64,000 nt of DNA from Altimarinus sp964500515 (GTDB lineage: Bacteria > Patescibacteriota > Gracilibacteria > BD1-5 > UBA6164), in contig CAZCNE010000005.1 of NCBI GenBank assembly GCA_964500515.1, forward strand, positions 1 through 64,000, in the 5' to 3' direction. The notes below the pieces were generated by a model. It was not told the origin of the DNA. It saw only the letters and a program-made list of their open reading frames with translations, and searched no databases. Each line of letters opens with the position of its first letter. Positions within the stretch are counted from its first letter, which is position 1. The position numbers and the translations under genes were made by a program. Of the stretch, positions 22,201 through 33,900 are shown in pieces.

Positions 22201-23685
22201 TTGTTTAAAAAAATATTTTTAAATACTTTAGCTCAAGTTTTTTCAAAAGCTTGAACTGCTATAATTTCTATTTTACTTCTTGCTGTACTAACAAATTATC
22301 TTAGTCAAGAATTATTTTGATTATATTCAAAACTTTATAATTATCTTTGAATCTTTTCTTTTTTAGCTGATTTATGACTTTATACAATCACAATTCGTGA
22401 AATAAATAAAAATAAAGAAAATTCATCAAAAATTGTATCAAATGTAATGACTCTAAGAACAATATTTTGAATAATAATTATACTTTTAGCTATATTAATT
22501 GCGTATTTTTTACCATGATATAATTCAAAAATTTCTCTAATTTGAATTTTTATAGTTTCTATTTTTACTTTAAGTTCACTTATAAATTCTTCGATTTTAG
22601 CTTTGATGCAAGCAAATCTTAAAATGCAATTTTCTTTATTTTCAACAATATTTTGAAAAATTATAAGCTTTGTATGAATTTTATTAGTAGTTTATGTTTT
22701 TTTCACCAAAGAAACTACAAGTGATTTCGCAGTACCATTTTATTATATTTTAATTTCCTGACTTATTTGAATTATCATAAATACATGATTAAATTATTTT
22801 TATGCAAAAAAAATTACTAGTTTTGGTTTTGATTTTGATTGGAAATATATGTATAAAATTTTTAAAATATCTTTACCATATTGACTGGCTTTATTTTTAT
22901 CAGTTATATATTTTAAAATTGATATAATATTGATATCTATTCTTGAACCCAAAAATTTAGCAAATATTTCAATTGCTTTATACTCTCTTCCTATGAAAAT
23001 AGTTGAAGTTTTGATGACTTTATGATGATTTTACTTAAATTCAATTCTTTGAGAATTATCAAAAAATTTCAAAGAAAATAATTTTTTTAAAATAAAAAAT
23101 TTGTTTAATATATCTTTTAAAATTCTTCTGAGTTTTTGAGTTTTTTTATTTGTAATGTGAAGTTTATTTAAAAATCATATAATAAAAATTATTTCAAATG
23201 AATCATATATAAATCCAATTAATCATATTTATTCTTCATCTGATGTGTTTTCTTTAGTTTTATTGGTTTTAGTTTTTTATTTTATTTCAAATTTGTTTAT
23301 TTATCTGTTTATAGCTTCAAATAATGAAAAAAAATTGCTTAAAATAAATATAATAGTTGCTTTGTTCAATATTATTTGAAATATAATTGTGATTCCAAAA
23401 TATTCGTTTATGTGAGCAGCATATGTTACTGTTTTTAGTCAAATTTTACTTTTTTTAATTGCATACAAAGAAATAAATAAAAATATTAAAATAGTATTTC
23501 CTGTAAAATTTATAATTATAAATTTATTTTTTGCTTTAATTGTTTATTTAATTTGATATAAATTGCTAAATGAATACAGTATTTCATTTTATATTGACAT
23601 TTTATTGTATTGAACTATTATTTGACTTTTTTACCTTTGATTTTTTTATGTAATTTATAATAGAAATAAAAATTATATTTGATAA
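22201..23685 (+). CDS. Polysaccharide flippase (Wzx/MATE-like, MOP superfamily)
   Basis: The 494-residue protein consists almost wholly of about 12-14 hydrophobic helices. Its N-terminal LAQVFSKAGTAIISILLLA is the usual opening of lipid-linked polysaccharide exporters. Such proteins flip undecaprenyl-linked sugar units across the membrane. The start is taken as TTG 22201, since no ATG exists between the in-frame stop (22156) and the conserved N-terminus; TTG gives the normal MFKKIFLNT start. Nearby galU and distant glycosyltransferases fit surface glycan assembly. The end passes a TGA and stops at TAA 23683. Confidence 0.85.
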
Positions 23686-24240
23686 TTATTGTGCTTGGTA
23701 TTTGATATCTTCTATAACTCAAGTTATTGTATTTATTTTAACTTTACTAAAAAATGATTTAAATCAAACTATAACTTCAACTAATTTTTGGCTTTCACTA
23801 CTACATCAAGTTGCTGAAATATTATTTCATTCATATTTTATTGTAATACTTTCAGATTCAGTTATATTTGTTCAATCTAAATTAAAACAAAATATATTTT
23901 TTATGTCATAATTTTCTATACTTAAATCAGGATAGTTTGTAATTCAAGTTAAAAAATAACTTGTTTTTAGACTTCATTGATTTCAATCTTTATTTTTTTT
24001 TATTTCTAAATTATAATATTCTGGAACATCTAAATTTCTTCAAATTCATTTTCATACTAATGCATTGTTTTTTGTTGTGTCAAGTATTGTTATTAACAAA
24101 TTTGTTTGAATATTTAATCTTTGTCTATCTCACATATTTTTTGAATATAAACTTGATATTCAAATTGTTAATATTGTCACTATAATAATTACTACAAGCA
24201 ATTCAATTAAAGTAAATGCATATTTTTTTCAATTAATCAT
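23686..24240 (-). CDS. Type IV prepilin-like protein
   Basis: The 184-residue product begins with a short leader and the class III signal and helix YAFTLIELLVVIIIVTILT (residues 7-25), with the conserved Glu at position +5 of the mature form, then a globular polar domain. The residue before Phe is Ala instead of the usual Gly, an accepted variant. It is probably a pilin or pseudopilin assembled by the pilus ATPase at the left edge. The stop lies 1 bp from that of the convergent flippase gene. Confidence 0.88.
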
Positions 24241-24325
24241 AGAAATTTTTGAAAATTTGTTAAAAGTATAATATAATATATTTGTAATTTAACTTTTAAC
24301 AAATTTATTTTAATCTAAGAAAATT

Positions 24326-25318
24326 ATGAAAAAAATTATTTTATTAATCACATGATTGTTTGTTTTATTTTGCATAAGTAATTTATTTGCAGAAAATTCA
24401 TGAATAAGTACAGCCCCAAAACTTATAAATGCTGGCGAAAGCAGTTTAGAAATTTCATGGGATAAAGTAAGTTGAGCTAAATGATATTTTATATATTATT
24501 CTACAAGTTCAAAAAAATGATATAAATCATATTGAGAATTGTATTCTCAAAATAAAGCAAAAATTGAAAACTTATCACCAAATACTGATTATTATATAGT
24601 CGTTACTTATTTAGATGAAAAAGAAGAAGAATCTTCTTATTCACTTGAATGAAACTTTAAAACAACTTGATTATGAACTTCTAATCAAACTTGAAGTAGT
24701 TTTTCTATTGAAAGTATTAAAGTTTTAGATTTTGATAAACTTGAATTAATTTTTAACAATTCTATAAACACAAGTGATAATATTACAAGAAAATTCAGAA
24801 TATTGAGAAATAATGAAGATATAACGAATGTAAAGTCTTCAGTTATTGATATTGATGACAATAAAAAAATTATTTTAAATTTAGATAAAAAATTAGAAAA
24901 ATGAGAATATAAATTAATTGTTATTTATTTACTTGATAAAAATTGAAATAATATTGAAGATTGAATAAATGCAGAAATTATGTTTAGTGTTCAAGAAAAA
25001 ACAACTGATACAACAGTTACAAATACATGACAAATTAATGAAAATATTTCTAATCCAATTGATGAAACTCCAAAAAATATAAAAGAAGAAGTTGTAGAAC
25101 CAAAAGTAGAACCTAAAAAACCTGAACCGATTGATAAATGAATAAAAAGAGAAGTTTCAGGACAAGATGTAGATTGGCATTGAATAAAATCAAATGAAAC
25201 AGTTGTTGCTAGTCAAAGTGATAAATTGCCTCAAGCTTGACCAGAACATTGGATACTTGCTTTTATGGCTTTAGCTTTATGATTTATGTTTATCAAATTT
25301 AAACAAAAAATAAATTAA
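24326..25318 (+). CDS. Surface protein with fibronectin type III domain and LPXTG-like anchor
   Basis: The 330-residue product has a Sec signal peptide (KKIILLITGLFVLFCISNLFA), one FN3-like domain at about 30-115 (WDKVSGAKGYFIYYS, PNTDYYIVVTYL), a second beta-rich domain, a Pro/Glu/Lys linker (about 245-275), then LPQAGPEHW followed by a hydrophobic helix and a Lys-rich tail. That C-terminus is the layout of a sortase sorting signal, with Ala for Thr in the motif. It is likely attached to the wall or held by the helix. No sortase is in the window. Confidence 0.82.
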
Positions 25319-25353
25319 AAAAATAAGAAAGATTTAATCTTTCTTATTTTTTT
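25318..25353. terminator. Bidirectional intrinsic terminator
   Basis: AAATAAGAAAGATT (25321-25334) and AATCTTTCTTATTT (25336-25349) form a long stem flanked by A-run and T-run, serving both the FN3 gene (+) and lysS (-), whose stop codon sits in the stem. Confidence 0.85.
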
Positions 25354-26914
25354 CACTTTTCATAAGAGGGAACAAAACTACATCTCTTAAATTATTTTGT
25401 CATGTTAAAAGAGAAAAAATTCTTTCAATTCACATTCCCCAACCAGATTGAGGAGGCATAGCATATTCCATAGCTAAAACAAAATCATTATCTCAACTTG
25501 TAGCTTCATCATCTCACATTTCTTTAGCTTTAGCTTGATTTTCAAAATTTTCATTTTGAATTTGAGGATCAACAAGTTCACTATAAGCTTTAAGCATTTC
25601 CCATCAATTTAATAGTAATTGAAATTGTTCAACTATATCTGGATTTTCATCATTTTGTCTTGCTAATGGTTGCATAGCTTTTGGAAAATTATATATAAAA
25701 GCTGGTCAAACTATACTTGGTCTTAAAACTTTTTTATAAAGATAATCAATCAAAGTAGGAACTACCATTTTATCCATTCATTCAAACTCAACTCAAGCAT
25801 TTTTTATATCTTGTAGTAATTTTTTTTCATCTCAAATTACATATTTTGAAACATCTATTCAACAAGCATCTTTCACTCACTTTATATAGTCAATTCTTTC
25901 AAAAGGAGTTTTTAAATTCACCTTTTTTTTAATTCAATCTTTTCATAAAACTTCAAATTCTTTGCTTAATTCAGGGATATTATCAAAAATATAATCAAAC
26001 ATTTCTTCAGTAAATTTCATATTGTCTTCATAATTCCACCATGCAGCATAATGTTCAATTACAGTGAATTCTTGCATATGACTTGGGTCACTTCACTCAT
26101 TTCTAAAATCACGAGCAAATTCTACAACTCTTTCAAATCTACCAACAGTAGCTTTTTTAAGCGCAGTTTCTGGACTAATTCTTAAATAAAAATCTTCATC
26201 AAAATCATTGTGATGAGTGATAAAAGGTTGAGCTGCAGCTCAAGATGCAGCATTTCATAAAATTGGTGTTTCAATTTCTATAAAATTATTTTTTTCATAA
26301 AAATCTCTTAATACTCTTATAAATTTACTTCTTAGTTTTAGTCTATTGTAAGAATCCTGATTGGTAATCATATCAAGATATCTTTGTCTATAAATCGTTT
26401 CTTCATCTGTTAGTCAATGAAATTTTTCAGGAAGCGGTCTTATAGCTTTAGCAAGAATTTGAAATTCTTTTACAAATAAAGTTAGTTCTCAATGTTTAGT
26501 TAAAAATAAATCTCATGTAATTCAAATATAATCTCAAACATCTATAAATTTTTCACTAATTTTATATGCAGTTTTATCTTCTCATCAAATTTCTATATTT
26601 TCAACAATTTTATTTCATGTATTAAAAACTAATTTATCTTTCATAAAACAAATCTGAATAACTCCACTGTGGTCAATAATTTTTGCAAAAGCTATTTTTC
26701 AATGTGATTTATAACTAATCAATCTTCAAGCTGTTTTGAAATCTCAATTTGCTCAAGAAATTTGTAAATTTTCAACACTTTTAATATTTCAATCATTTTT
26801 TTTGATATCAATTATATCTTGTTTTCATCTATAATTATTTGCGTAACAAATAATTCAAGCATTTTTTAATTTTTTAATTTTTTCAATTCTGTCAAGAGAT
26901 TCGTTTGAATACAT
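25334..26914 (-). CDS. lysS: Lysyl-tRNA synthetase, class II
   Basis: LysS charges tRNA-Lys. The 526-residue protein has the N-terminal OB-fold anticodon domain (KTAGRLISYKSHGKIAFAKI near 55) and the class II catalytic core, including motif 2 (RNEGSDPSHMQEF) and motif 3 near the C-terminus (GWGMGIERIFSLL). Length agrees with the family. Several starts are possible; ATG 26914 leaves a short charged N-terminal helix as in other LysS. A GC-rich repeat block lies upstream. Confidence 0.96.
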
Positions 26915-27553
26915 AATTAATTGTTTATTTATAATAATTTTATTATAATCGTTTGAGATAAAAATCAAGGTTTTTATTGATTTATATATAAATAGTAAAA
27001 TTAAGGATAAAACTACGAAACGAAGAAGCGAAGAAATGATAAATTTCCCCCTTTGCAAAGGGGGGTAGGGGGTTTTATTAAACGGATAAACGAAGAAATG
27101 ATCAAACAAAATTCTCCCTTGATAAAGGGGGTAAGGGGGATTAAAAAAAACTTTGTCATCTCGAGCGAAACAAAAAAGTGTAGTCGAGAGATCTGTCTTT
27201 GCACAAATACTTCGCATAAGTATTAACAATAATTTATGCAACAATCAAGAACAGATTTCTCCACTACGGTCGAAATGACAAGGAAAAATCCCCCTCTCAC
27301 TTCGTTCGTTTCCCCCTTTATCAAGGGGGACTTAAATTAATTCCTTCACTACGGTCGAAATGGCAAGGAAAAAATATCTCTCTGCTCATTTCATTCACAT
27401 CCCCCTTAAGAAGGAAGAGAAATCGACAAAACGAAGAATTGAAGAAGCAATAAAATAAAAAAGCGATAAAACTAAAAATATAATAATTAATAAAAGAATT
27501 AAACTAAAAATCAATATTTACAAAACATAAAAAAATAAAATAAATTTAAAAAT
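26915..27553. repeat. GC-rich mosaic repeat element in a 640-bp gene-free gap
   Basis: The block at roughly 27000-27440 is far richer in G+C than its surroundings and contains stacked palindromes: CCCCCTTTGCAAAGGGGG (27047-27064), CTCCCTT...AAAGGGGG (about 27114-27130) and TCCCCCTT...AAGGGGGA (27311-27330). A TCTCGA...TCGAGA inverted pair lies at about 27161-27191. It also has a direct repeat CACTACGGTCGAAATG (about 27262 and 27347) and recurring AACGAAGAA units (about 27019, 27088, 27428). ORFs in it are by-products of the repeats. The flanks are ordinary AT-rich spacer. Confidence 0.85.
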
Positions 27554-28693
27554 TTAATTTAATAACTTATCGATTTCTTTATCAGCATCGATAAAAAGTC
27601 ATTCAAGGAAATAATACAATCAAATTCAAATAATAAGTCAAGTAAATCAAAATAAATATTCAGAAGCTAGAAGTATCATAAAAGTTAGACTTAAAGGTAA
27701 TCTTAAAATACTTGAAACAATTCTAGGATTTAAAAAATAAGCTTCAATAAAATGTATTATTGCAATTAAAATAATTAAGTAAATTATGGCTTGAATTCAT
27801 CAAATATTGTATCAAATAAAAAGTATAGGAATTGATGAAATAAATGTTCATAAAACTGGGATTAATCAACAAACAAAGACAAAAATCATAAGTGTAAAAA
27901 AATACGGAAAAAAATTTCAATATATATGTCATATTAGATATAATCAAATTCATGTAAATATTGTGTTGTATAAAGCTATCAAAGCTTGAGCTTTAAATAT
28001 TTTTCAAAAGCTTCAAACAATTCTTTTAAAAAAATCTCTATATTCATAATATAAAAAAGAAAAATTTGTTTTTTTCATACTTCCAAAATATTTGCTTAAA
28101 TTTTTAATATCTATAATAAAAATATAACTCATTATAAGTGAAATTAAAATTTTTAAAAAAACTGTTCAAGCTGATTTTAATCTATGAAAAATATCAAAAA
28201 AAATATTAAAATCCCATCATTGAGTTTTTACAACATCCATTATACTTCATCATAATTGATTATTTAATGTAACTAAATCTTGTAAGCGCGTGATTAAGCC
28301 ATTTACTTCATTTTTTATAAAAGGAAATTTATCTGGAAGAATCATTAATTCATCTATTATTTTAGGTAAAATATGAGTTAAAGAAAATATTATAAATATA
28401 ATAAAAACTACGTATAATAAAGTAATAATTTTGTTTAATGAAACAAATTTTTTTATAGATTTTTTATTTTTTTGAAAATGACGTTCTATGTTGTAATCAA
28501 ATTTTTCTTTTATATATTTTCAAATCGAAAAAAATAAATATCAAAAAATAAATGTTAGAAAAAATACAATTAAGAAATTTTTAAATATAAATAAAAATAT
28601 TATTAATAATCCATATGCGATAAGTTTATTAGCAAAAACTCTTGAAAAAAATATTTTTCATAATTTTTTTAATTCAAATTTTTTTTGTTCCAT
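27554..28693 (-). CDS. AI-2E family transporter (TqsA/YdiK-like permease)
   Basis: The family comprises seven-to-eight-helix permeases, some exporting autoinducer-2 and others acting as Na/H antiporters; the substrate here cannot be told. The 379-residue protein has the family core HFIEAYFLNPRIVSSILRLP followed by LASEYLFGLFGLLIGIP near residues 310-355, many hydrophobic helices and an acidic C-terminal tail. It starts 4 bp after the stop of the upstream surface-protein gene, so the two are co-transcribed. Confidence 0.88.
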
Positions 28694-28697
28694 AAAT

Positions 28698-30518
28698 TTA
28701 TTTATTATTTATTATATATTTGTAAGTTGGTCAAGCTGAAAAAATATTACGATTATCTTGAGAATTAATTGATGGAAATAAATAATCACAAATTCTTAAA
28801 TTGGCAAAAAAATCAATAAAATTTTCACAAGGACAAGAATTACAAACAACATTTCAATATATAAGTTTTCATCATTTTTCCTTTAAGCATTTTTCAGTTA
28901 TACTTATTTTTTCAACTAAGTTTGGATCATTTACACAAATTCAGTTAATAAAACAAGCAGGCTTCAAATTTGTGTTACAAACTTCTCATTTATCACATTT
29001 ACAATCCTTATCGCAATATTTTATTATAGGACATCAAGAGTTTTGTTTATCTCATTTTATAAGTGGACATAAATCATCACAATCATTGATTCAATCATTA
29101 TCATTGTCTTTGTTTTCACACTCTTTTATATTTAAAACATTTATAAGAACAGAAGCTTTTCAGTTATTTCATTCTGAATCAAAAGCAAATAATGTCGTTT
29201 TATAAATTCATGAATTTAAATAAGTTTGTTCTGAGTTTTTTCAATTTCAAGTAACTCAATTTCAAAAATCCCACAAAAATTTATAATCTCACTTTCATCA
29301 AGATACGATTGATTCAAATTTTATGTTTAGTGGAATAGTTCATATAATAGGTTCAGTTTTAAGTGAAACATTTAGTCATTTTGTGTTTATATTTTTTTCT
29401 ATTGTAGTTGTATTATATATTTCTCAAATTTTAGAACAATTATCTGAGGCAGTAAGATGAATTTCCCAAATTCAATCAGAGTTAAATTTATAATTATCTA
29501 AGAATTTTCAATACTTTATAATTTGTTCATTTGTATTTAAATTATAAAATTTCCATATATATCAATTTGTTTCATTTATTCATTTATCACATGCTCACGA
29601 ACTAAATGCCTTAAAATCATATGTATCTTCTTTTGAATCAAGCTTTGCAAATTCACAATTTTCATCATAATTTCAGCATTTTTTATCATAAATATTAAAT
29701 TTTGTTGCTAAATTATTATTTTGAGTGTTTTTACATGAATTTGTTTTCAAAGCTATATAAGCCATTTTCAAAAATTCTTCTTTTGTAATATATTTTTTTG
29801 GATTTATTTTTCAATTATTAAGTTCAAGAAGTTTGTAAATTTTTTCATTTCAATTTTCGTCAAATTCACTAATTTTATAATTTAATGCTTTTTTTAAGTA
29901 TCAATAAAATGTATATACACTTCAATCTGGATTCTTAACTCAGACATCATCTGATAAATTATCTTTTATATTTCAATTATTTATTTCCTCTATTACTTTA
30001 TTGTTATCTTCTATTGTAAAAATATTTGAGTCTCTTAAAATTATCGCTATAGCTTCTTCTAAATTAATATTATTTTCAGGGCAAAAGGGAATTTCTCAAT
30101 CTTTTGAAACTCAATTTTCACATTTATCTCACTTAATATATCATTTTATAAAATTATTTTCGCTAGCATAAGCAATACAATACGAATATCTATTTGAATT
30201 ATCTAAATCAAAAAATAATTTTTTGTTTTCATATTTATCGATAAATTGTAGATCTGCACTTGGTTTTGTACATTTTCTACAACTAACTTCCATAGCTATA
30301 CTTATAAATTCATCTCTTTTTAATAATTTTTCAGGGTTAAATTTTCAGTCAGAATCTGGATAAATTGCTTGTCTATCGTATAAATCTACAAGTTCTTTAT
30401 AATATTTGTAAGAAGAATTTATATCTGAAAAAATATTTTCGATAGGAATTAAATCACTATAAGCTTTAAAACTTAGTGTTAAAATTATTAAAAAGAATAT
30501 TGTTTTTATATATTTCAT
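28698..30518 (-). CDS. Large secreted SLH/PKD/Cys-rich surface protein
   Basis: The 606-residue product has a signal peptide (residues 1-20), SLH-like segments at about 30-160 and 225-280 (LYDRQAIYPDSDGKFNPEKLLKRDEF; INPKKYITKEEFLKMAYIAL), a PKD-type beta domain near 385-460 (FLWDFGNGVTGNGKNSE), and a thrombospondin type 3-like calcium loop (DNDNDGINDCDDLCP) near 470. A Cys-rich tail with about ten cysteines follows. The combination is that of a wall-attached, calcium-stabilised adhesin or structural protein. Specific function unknown. Confidence 0.83.
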
Positions 30519-30681
30519 ATTTTTTTATTACTGTTTTAATAATAATAAAATCAAAAAAATTACAAGTTTTTTATTTAAATTATATTTTTACACAAAATTT
30601 AACTTGTCAAATGTATTTATTTGATATTTTTTCAAATAATATGGTATCATATTGGTATACTTTTAAAAATATTAAGAAAAT

Positions 30682-31188
30682 ATGTCATTACAAAATATTA
30701 TTTCTGAAAAAATAAAAAATTCTGCATTTATTAGAAGAAAGTTTAAGTTTCAGAAAAAAAATAAGATTTTATGATTAGTTATAATTAATGATGAAAAAAT
30801 ATTCTGAGAACTTTTAGAATGAATAAATAAACTTCCTGTGAATTTTATAATTTTAACAAAAAATAAATTTGATGATTATGATAATATAATTTTTGTCGAT
30901 TTATTTGATAAAATACCTTTGGTTTGATTTGATTTTGTAATTTGTGATAATTGTATTTCAAATTTACTTGATTATTTAAAATATTGAATTGTTCCAATTG
31001 TTCCAAAAGATAATTATTTGGATAATGTTTTAAAAGAATTTAATCCAATAAAAAGTGAATGAAATGCTTTTTTTTATAATAATATCGATAAATGGGAAAT
31101 GTTTTATGCGCTTGCAAGATATATAGAAAATTATAAATTTCCTTATGATAATAGAAATCTTATAAAAAATGTAATTGAAATATATTAA
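30682..31188 (+). CDS. Hypothetical protein, possible GT-B fold fragment
   Basis: Not recognised. The 168-residue product is soluble and alternates short beta strands and helices (LGLVIINDEK, VNFIILTKN, NIIFVDLFDKIP, FDFVICDNCISNLLDYLKYGIVPIVPKDNY). The stretch resembling a 'pick the place, then name-the-residue-before-Pro' loop of GT-B glycosyltransferases is suggestive but not diagnostic. Followed after 19 bp by the Cys-rich protein. Confidence 0.65.
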
Positions 31189-31207
31189 TTTTTAATTTTA
31201 GTATAAA

Positions 31208-31537
31208 TTGGAAAATAAAAAATTAGAAGAAGAATGGGATCAAATATTAGAAGATGAATGATATTGAAATATAGATTGAGAATTTTGATTTTTTGATTCT
31301 TGATTACTTGACAATTGTAATTGAAATTGCGATAAATGTATTGGTACATTTGTTTGAGATACACAAATACGATCAAATATGATTCTTTGTTGCCCTAGTC
31401 ATCCCGAGACTTGAGAAGTAAACGAAAATTGATTTTGTCCAAATATTGATTTAAAAACTTGATTATGTAATGTTTATAAATGAGATAATTACCCCGCACA
31501 ATGTGAAAATTATCATTGTAAAACTCACTCAAGATAA
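31208..31537 (+). CDS. Small Cys- and Gly-rich protein
   Basis: The 109-residue product starts at TTG 31208 (no ATG in frame before the conserved part) and has an acidic N-terminus followed by nine cysteines: CNGNCDKC, CC, then single cysteines 8-20 residues apart, plus several His. About a dozen glycines are TGA codons. The Cys spacing suggests a zinc- or iron-sulfur-binding or disulfide-knotted protein; no signal peptide is visible. A strong terminator follows directly, supporting a real gene. Confidence 0.68.
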
Positions 31538-31539
31538 AA

Positions 31540-31569
31540 TTAGAAAAACACTTTTTCTAATTTTTTTTT
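31540..31569 (+). terminator. Intrinsic terminator after the Cys-rich gene
   Basis: TTAGAAAAA (31540-31548) pairs with TTTTTCTAA (31552-31560) with loop CAC and is followed by nine T. Confidence 0.88.
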
Positions 31570-31628
31570 GACTTAAAAAAAGAATAATATAAACTTTGAA
31601 ATAATTTAGATTTATAAAAATATAAAAA

Positions 31629-33896
31629 ATGGCAAAAAATCTAGTTATAGTCGAATCACCATCAAAATGAAAAACTATAGAAAAATTTTTATGAAAAGAT
31701 TTCAAAGTTGTGGCTTCTATGTGACATATAAGAGATCTACCAGTTAAAGAACTTTGAGTTGATATAGATAACAATTTTACCCCAAAATATCAAATTTCAA
31801 AAGAAAAGAAAAAAACAGTTGATAATTTAAAAAGCTTAGCTTCAAAATCAAGTGAAGTTTGGATAGCAACGGATGAGGATAGAGAATGAGAAGCTATTTG
31901 ATGGCATCTTTGTAATATATTGGATTTAGATCCAAAACATGTAAAAAGAATTGTTTTTCATGAAATTACAAAAACAGCAATTGATGCTAGCATAAAATCT
32001 CCTCGTAATATTGATTCAAATCTAGTTGATGCTCAACAAGCAAGAAGGATTCTTGATAGATTGGTTTGATATAAAGTTAGTCCGATTTTATGGAAAAAAG
32101 TAAGAAAATGATTATCAGCTTGAAGAGTTCAATCTGTTGCAGTGAAATTAATAGTAGAAAAAGAAAGGGAAATTATTAATTTTAAACCAAAAGAAACTTG
32201 GAAACTTATTGCAAATTTGGAATATAAAAATTTAAACTTTTGAACAATATTACAAAAAATTTGATGAAAAAATAAAGTTTTTAATTCTCGTGAAGAGGTA
32301 GAAAAATTTCTTTTAACTTTACTTCCTGATTTAAAAATTTTTAAAAACAAAAAAGATAAGAATAACAATGAAATTCTTGAAGCAGATTTAAAAATAGAAT
32401 TTGTTCTAAATGATATAATAAAAAAAGATGCAAAAAGAACTCCACAAGCTCCTTTCACTACATCGACTTTACAACAAGAAGCTAGTAGAAAATTTGGTTT
32501 TTCTGTAAAACAAACTATGATGATAGCTCAAAAACTTTATGAATGAATAGATTTATGAGCATGAGAAAGACAAGGTTTGATAACATATATGAGAACTGAT
32601 AGTGTAAATTTATCTGATTTTGCAAGAAAAGAATCAAAAAAAATGATTGATAAACTTTTTTGAAATTCTTATCATAAAGAAAGAGTTTATAAAACAAAAC
32701 AAAAATGAGCACAAGAAGCTCACGAAGCTATAAGACCAACTAATCTAAATAAATCTCCAGAATCATTATCAAAATTTTTGGAAAAAAATGAACTTAAATT
32801 ATATGAATTAATTTGGAAAAGAACATTAGCCAGTCAGATGCAAGATGCTTTACTTGAAATAACTACTATGGATTTTTCACCAACTTCAAATTCAAATTCT
32901 AATTGGATTACAAAATGAGAAATAATTAAATTTGATTGATTTATGAAACTTTATATAGAGGATAGAGATGACGAAAATGAAGAAGATGAAAACGAAAATA
33001 AAAAACTTCCAGAAATAAAAGTATGAGAAAAATTAAATAGTAAAAAAATTAGTGCTTTGCAATCTTTTTCAAGACCTCCAGCAAGATATACAGAAGCAAG
33101 TTTAGTAAAGAAATTAGAATGAGAAGGAATTGGTAGACCTTCAACATACGCACCAACAATTTCTACAATTATAGATAGATGATATGTAGAAAAGTTTGAA
33201 AGAAAATATTTAAAACCTACAGAAATTGCTTTTATAACAAATGACTTTTTAGAAGAATATTTTAAACAAATGATGGATTATAAATTTACTTCAAAGGTTG
33301 AAGAAGATTTTGATAAAATTGCATCTTGAAAGGAAACTTATACTAGTATGCTTGATTTATTTTGGAAAAATCATCTAAAAAAAGATCTAGAAAATGCAGA
33401 TACAAATGCCCAAAGAGTAATAGAAAAAGTTTGAAAAAATTGTCCTGAATGTGGAAATGAATTGATTTTTAGATTTTCAAGAACGTGAAAATTTATAGGT
33501 TGTAGTAATTATCCTGATTGTAAATATATAGAAAGGGAAGAAAAAGAAAATTCAAAATTAGAAGAATTAAAGAAAAAATATGAATGAAAAGCTTGTCCAG
33601 AAGGTTGAAAAATAGTAGTAAAAATATGAAGATTTTGACCATTTTTAGCAAGTTCACTTTATCCTGACGTTAAACGGATTTGAAAAATTAAATCAGAAAA
33701 AGATGAAATTCTTGAAGAAATTTTAAAAGAAAAGTGACTTTTAATTGATAAAGAAACTTGAGAAGAACTTGTTGTAAAAAACTCAAGAAGATGACAATTT
33801 TTGGCAGCTAAAAGATATCCTGAAATAAAAATATCAAAAGCAATTCCAAAAGATGTTTGGGAAGAATTAAATAATAGGTTAAATAAATCAGAATAG
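31629..33896 (+). CDS. topA: DNA topoisomerase I
   Basis: TopA relaxes negative supercoils. The 755-residue type IA enzyme has the TOPRIM start VIVESPSKGKTIEKFLG at residues 6-22, ATDEDREGEAIGWH near 80, the catalytic Tyr in ITYMRTDSVNL near 319, and EGIGRPSTYAPTIS near 500. C-terminal topoisomerase zinc-finger and repeat segments follow from about 605 (CPECG...GCSNYPDC). Length is typical. It stops 4 bp from the convergent rhomboid gene. Confidence 0.97.
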
Positions 33897-33900
33897 ATTT

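Noticed and set aside
26855..27244. 129-codon open frame on - through the repeat block
   Set aside because: It translates the palindromic repeats and then the start region of lysS in the wrong frame; no protein-like composition.
28801..29205. 134-codon open frame on +
   Set aside because: Antisense to the PKD/Cys-rich surface protein, whose conserved domains are on the minus strand.
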